Assembly (NCBI GenBank): GCA_036274495.1
Contig: DASUFP010000045.1
Location: forward strand, 1 to 9,058
DNA length: 9,058 bases
Reading direction: 5' to 3'
Origin: DASUFP01 sp036274495
GTDB lineage: Bacteria > Bacteroidota > Bacteroidia > AKYH767-A > OLB10
The notes under the pieces are model-generated. The model was not told where the DNA came from, did not search any database, and was given only the letters and a program-made list of their open reading frames with translations. Of this stretch, positions 6,660 through 9,058 are shown in pieces. The first letter of the stretch is position 1; each line of letters starts with the position of its first letter. Both the position numbers and the translations under genes were made by a program.

Positions 6660-7259
6660 TCATTCAAGAGCCTGTTGAATTGCCTTTACAAACCGGATCG
6701 CTTTTTCGGTGAGTTCCCGGTAACCGGAGAGCGGCACAACTAATCCCAGTTTAATAAAACCTGTTTTCTCTGCTCGGGCTTTTATGTTTTTGGTGTCGCC
6801 GTTTTGTGGCAAAAACGTATAGTGTGTTTCCCTTATTTCCCATATATCTTCTGATGCCAGGTAACGAATATCTTTATCAAGACGGTTAAGTTGAATGGAA
6901 CCTGCGTGCTTGTACAGATCACCTGAAGCCTGAAAGGAAATCAGAAAATAATTTCCCCACCAAAAAACCACTCTTAATGCCAAAGTCCCTTCTGGTTTAT
7001 AGATAGCAGGCTGATCCAGTACAAGAAAGGGGAGACCATGCAAATTTTCGCCACGCGAAATCTTGCCCGGCCCGCCGGGTGCAGTATCAACCGGAAAGGG
7101 CGCCGGCCATTTGCTGAAATGACATCTTAATTCCCGGTCCAGACCACCCAATAAAGCGACCATTTTTTCCGTTATAACTCTCTTTTCCAGCAGGAAACGG
7201 GAGTCAGATAACAGCGCTAGTTCATCGTTACTCAGGTCGAAATGTGTATCTTGCGGCAC
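6660..7259 (-). CDS. Conserved-looking protein of unknown function (199 aa)
   Basis: I do not recognise this family. The frame reads as a real gene: 199 residues with a balanced soluble composition, no signal peptide and no clear membrane span. The start is GTG at 7259; the next in-frame Met is residue 33 and an in-frame stop lies at 7304-7302, so GTG is the best choice. The N-terminal third looks helical (LSNDELALLSDSRFLLEKRV at 9-28). The middle has a glycine and proline-rich stretch (APGGPGKISRGENLHGLPFL at 59-78) followed by strand-like segments (ALRVVFWWGNYFLISFQASG at 93-112) and an acidic, Tyr-containing part (RYLASEDIWEIRETHYTFLP). The C-terminus is helical (YRELTEKAIRFVKAIQQALE). A perfect -7 box lies 57 bases upstream. 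It is divergent from the LptF/G-like gene and convergent with the START-like gene. Location and composition suggest a cytosolic protein, nothing more. Confidence 0.75.
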   Translation of the reverse strand: MPQDTHFDLSNDELALLSDSRFLLEKRVITEKMVALLGGLDRELRCHFSKWPAPFPVDTAPGGPGKISRGENLHGLPFLVLDQPAIYKPEGTLALRVVFWWGNYFLISFQASGDLYKHAGSIQLNRLDKDIRYLASEDIWEIRETHYTFLPQNGDTKNIKARAEKTGFIKLGLVVPLSGYRELTEKAIRFVKAIQQALE

Positions 7260-7315
7260 GGTTAATTTACTGGTATAAGGACCAATAGGACTACCGGGAG
7301 TTCACTGTTGGTGTT

Positions 7316-7323
7316 CAAATGTA
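7316..7323 (-). promoter_or_regulatory. Candidate Bacteroidota -7 element (TACATTTG on minus strand) for the 199-residue protein gene
   Basis: The minus strand reads TACATTTG here, a perfect TAnnTTTG match, 56 bases before the GTG start of the divergent hypothetical gene. A T-rich segment (about 7336-7346 on the plus coordinates) sits at roughly the -33 position. I found no equally good element on the plus strand for the permease gene in this short gap. Confidence 0.45.
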
Positions 7324-7348
7324 ACACAATCATTCAGTAAAAACATTG

Positions 7349-8758
7349 GTGAAAAAACTTCATAAGCTTGTGTTGACCTCATTTTTGGGGCCTTTTTCCG
7401 CAACCTTTTTTGTTGTTCTCTTCGTGTTGCTCATGCAGTTCCTCTGGAAGTATATCGACGATCTGGTAGGAAAAGGCCTCGAATGGAATGTTATTGGTGA
7501 ACTGCTCTTTTACGCTTCCGCAACATTGGTGCCGCTGGCATTGCCGCTCGCAATTCTGGTTTCTTCCATAATGACAATGGGAAACCTTGCCGAACATTAT
7601 GAACTGGTAGCGGCAAAGGCAGCCGGCATTTCCCTTCGGAGAATCCTGTTGCCTTTAATGGTACTTGCACTCCTGATCAGCGGCCTTGCATTTGTCTTTT
7701 CCAATTACATGCTCCCCTATACCAATCTAAAAATGGGCTCATTGTTGTACGACGTTAAACAGCAAAAACCCGCATTTTATATTCAGGAGGGTATTTTTTA
7801 CAATGGAATGGATGGCTATTCAATTAAAATTGGAAAAAAAGACGGAGACAATCAGACCCTTCATCAGGTAATGATCTATGATCATACTGCTCACCAGGGC
7901 AACAACAAAGTAATTCTTGCCGAAAAGGGAACAATGGCCATGTCGGATGACGAACGGTTTTTAATTATTACTCTTTTTAATGGTTACAGTTACGAAGATC
8001 AGAGAGGTTCCGGTCAAAATTTGCACGAAACGAATCCTTTCCTCAGAACACATTTTTCCTCTTATAAGATTAGGTTCGATCTGTCAACTTTTAAATTGAG
8101 CAGAACCAATGAAGATTTATTTAAGGATAATTACCAGATGTTGAATTTGAAACAGCTGGAACAATCGCTCGACAGTCTGCACAAACAGTTTACCGACCGT
8201 CAGCTGGACTCAAGAAAGGTGATTCAGACACATTACCTGACGTTTCGTGACTCACTATTGAAAACCGGAAATGCTGACACCTCAGGTTTGGCCGTTTTTA
8301 AACAACAGCAACCGGTAAATTTGTATGAGAATGCTTTGGGACAAGCCAGAAACATTCATTCTTTTTTAAATAATATTGATGATGAACTGGATTCAAGAAA
8401 CAAATTAATCGCCCGCTTTGCTATAGAAAAAGAAAGAAAATATACGCTCTCCATTGCGGTGTTTATTTTATTCCTGATTGGAGCTCCGCTCGGTGCCATC
8501 ATACGCAAAGGTGGCATTGGTACTCCTGTAGTTGTTTCGGTGGTATTTTTTCTGGTGTTTCACATTACCTCAATAATGGGTGAAAAATTTTCAAGGGAGG
8601 GCGTACTGGATCCGTCGTTTGGAATGTGGATAGCACCTGCTATGCTCTTACCCATTGGAATATTCCTTACCTATAAAGCTACACATGACTCAGCTCTTTT
8701 CGATATGGAAGCCTATACCCGTATTTTCAAAAAAATAACCGGAAAAAGAAAGCAGTGA
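7349..8758 (+). CDS. LptF/LptG-family (YjgP/YjgQ) permease, lipopolysaccharide transport
   Basis: LptF and LptG are the inner-membrane subunits that, with the LptB ATPase, extract lipopolysaccharide and pass it to the periplasmic bridge. No ATG is available: an in-frame stop lies at 7322-7324, and only TTG (7346) and GTG (7349) follow. I prefer GTG, giving MKKLHKL; the TTG would add one residue. Numbered from TTG, the layout is the family's three plus three spans: TM1 about 13-34 with MQFLWKYIDDLVGKGL just after, TM2 about 54-76, TM3 about 100-119, a periplasmic beta-rich domain about 130-250, then TM4 about 368-386, TM5 about 393-411 and TM6 about 426-443. At about 470 residues it is some 100 longer than the E. 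coli proteins; the extra part is a charged, helix-prone segment at about 255-365. LptF and LptG cannot be told apart here. The next gene, a glycosyltransferase, starts inside its stop codon (GTGA), so the two are likely an operon. Confidence 0.92.
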   Translation: MKKLHKLVLTSFLGPFSATFFVVLFVLLMQFLWKYIDDLVGKGLEWNVIGELLFYASATLVPLALPLAILVSSIMTMGNLAEHYELVAAKAAGISLRRILLPLMVLALLISGLAFVFSNYMLPYTNLKMGSLLYDVKQQKPAFYIQEGIFYNGMDGYSIKIGKKDGDNQTLHQVMIYDHTAHQGNNKVILAEKGTMAMSDDERFLIITLFNGYSYEDQRGSGQNLHETNPFLRTHFSSYKIRFDLSTFKLSRTNEDLFKDNYQMLNLKQLEQSLDSLHKQFTDRQLDSRKVIQTHYLTFRDSLLKTGNADTSGLAVFKQQQPVNLYENALGQARNIHSFLNNIDDELDSRNKLIARFAIEKERKYTLSIAVFILFLIGAPLGAIIRKGGIGTPVVVSVVFFLVFHITSIMGEKFSREGVLDPSFGMWIAPAMLLPIGIFLTYKATHDSALFDMEAYTRIFKKITGKRKQ

Positions 8759-9058
8759 ACATACTTCAGTTGTGTTTAAGAGTGCCTTATCCTCCTGCTG
8801 ACGGTGGTTCTATTGCTATGTTAAACCTTGGCAATGCGCTTACACAGACCGGAAATAAGTTAAAGATGCTTTGTCTCAATACCGGCAAACATTTTTCTGA
8901 TCTCAGTCGCCTGCCTCAAGAAATGATCAGCCGCTTTCATCCGGAAGCAGTTGAGATTGATACCACCGTAAAAACAATACCCGCTCTTTTAAATATTTTT
9001 GGTTCGGGATCCTATAATGTTTCCCGTTTTGATGCTGATGTTTTTAAAAAAAAATTAA
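8755..9058 (+). CDS. Glycosyltransferase, GT4-like, N-terminal part (runs off right edge)
   Basis: Glycosyltransferases of this type move a sugar from a nucleotide donor to an envelope or capsule glycan. The frame opens at GTG 8755, overlapping the permease stop by four bases (GTGA), and stays open for 101 codons to the window end. The start reads MNILQLCLRVPYPPADGG, followed by SIAMLNLGNALTQTGN; this beta-strand, R-x-PYPP-x-DGG loop and helix is the typical N-terminal Rossmann opening of GT4-like enzymes. LKMLCLNTGKHF (36-47) and SGSYNVSRFD (84-93) also fit the family. The donor-binding C-terminal half, with the EX7E motif, lies outside the window, so the sugar and acceptor cannot be inferred. 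No promoter is visible; coupling to the permease gene suggests an envelope lipid or glycan role. The TAA in the last three bases is out of frame. Confidence 0.88.
   Translation, partial: MNILQLCLRVPYPPADGGSIAMLNLGNALTQTGNKLKMLCLNTGKHFSDLSRLPQEMISRFHPEAVEIDTTVKTIPALLNIFGSGSYNVSRFDADVFKKKL

Noticed and set aside
6662..6680. ATTCAA / TTGAAT inverted repeat next to the START-like gene stop
   Set aside because: The 6-bp stem is AT-rich, the loop is seven bases and no T-tract follows, so it is not a credible terminator.
6717..6727. CCGGTAACCGG near-palindrome
   Set aside because: It lies in the coding end of the 199-residue gene and has no repeat copies or promoter context that would support an operator.
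1..9058. A defence island, prophage or other new multi-gene system
   Set aside because: No integrase, transposase, toxin-antitoxin pair, restriction enzyme or reverse transcriptase is present, and the genes fit housekeeping and envelope families with similar composition.

Overview
The window looks like chromosomal DNA from a member of the Bacteroidota. Several signals agree. One secreted protein ends in a type IX secretion (T9SS) type A sorting domain. Two copies of the phylum's -7 promoter element TAnnTTTG lie upstream of genes. Shine-Dalgarno sequences are weak or absent. The gene families are also typical: a bacterial GH3-like adenylating enzyme, a START-like small protein, and an LptF/LptG permease with the long insert seen in this phylum. 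The genus cannot be named from sequence alone.

Layout, left to right. (1) Bases 3-1397 (+) are the 3' part of a PolX-type protein; its N-terminus is cut by the window edge. Its PHP metal site is intact but its polymerase site looks degenerate. (2) Bases 1454-3768 (+) are a two-gene unit with a 4-bp ATGA overlap: a GH3-family acyl-adenylating enzyme, then an exported 264-residue protein of unknown function. (3) Bases 3830-4444 (+) are a deoxynucleoside kinase, possibly with its own weak promoter. (4) Bases 6109-4445 (-) are an exported seven-repeat, probably seven-bladed propeller protein with a T9SS sorting tail. Its stop codon directly abuts that of the kinase. (5) Bases 6270-6659 (+) are a START-like (SRPBCC fold) protein. 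(6) Bases 7259-6660 (-) are an unrecognised 199-residue protein, again with its stop codon directly abutting that of its neighbour. (7) Bases 7349-8758 (+) are an LptF/LptG-family permease. It overlaps by 4 bp (GTGA) the start of a GT4-type glycosyltransferase that runs off the right edge.

The genes suggest housekeeping and envelope functions rather than a mobile or defence island: DNA repair (PolX/PHP), nucleotide salvage (kinase), envelope lipid transport and glycan synthesis (permease plus glycosyltransferase), and cell-surface secretion (T9SS protein). I see no tRNA, rRNA, CRISPR array, transposase or attachment site. No clear new multi-gene system is visible. The best leads are the PolX protein that seems to have lost its polymerase site, the GH3 plus exported-protein pair, the regular seven-repeat T9SS protein with a lipobox-like cysteine in its signal peptide, and two convergent gene pairs with zero bases between their stop codons.
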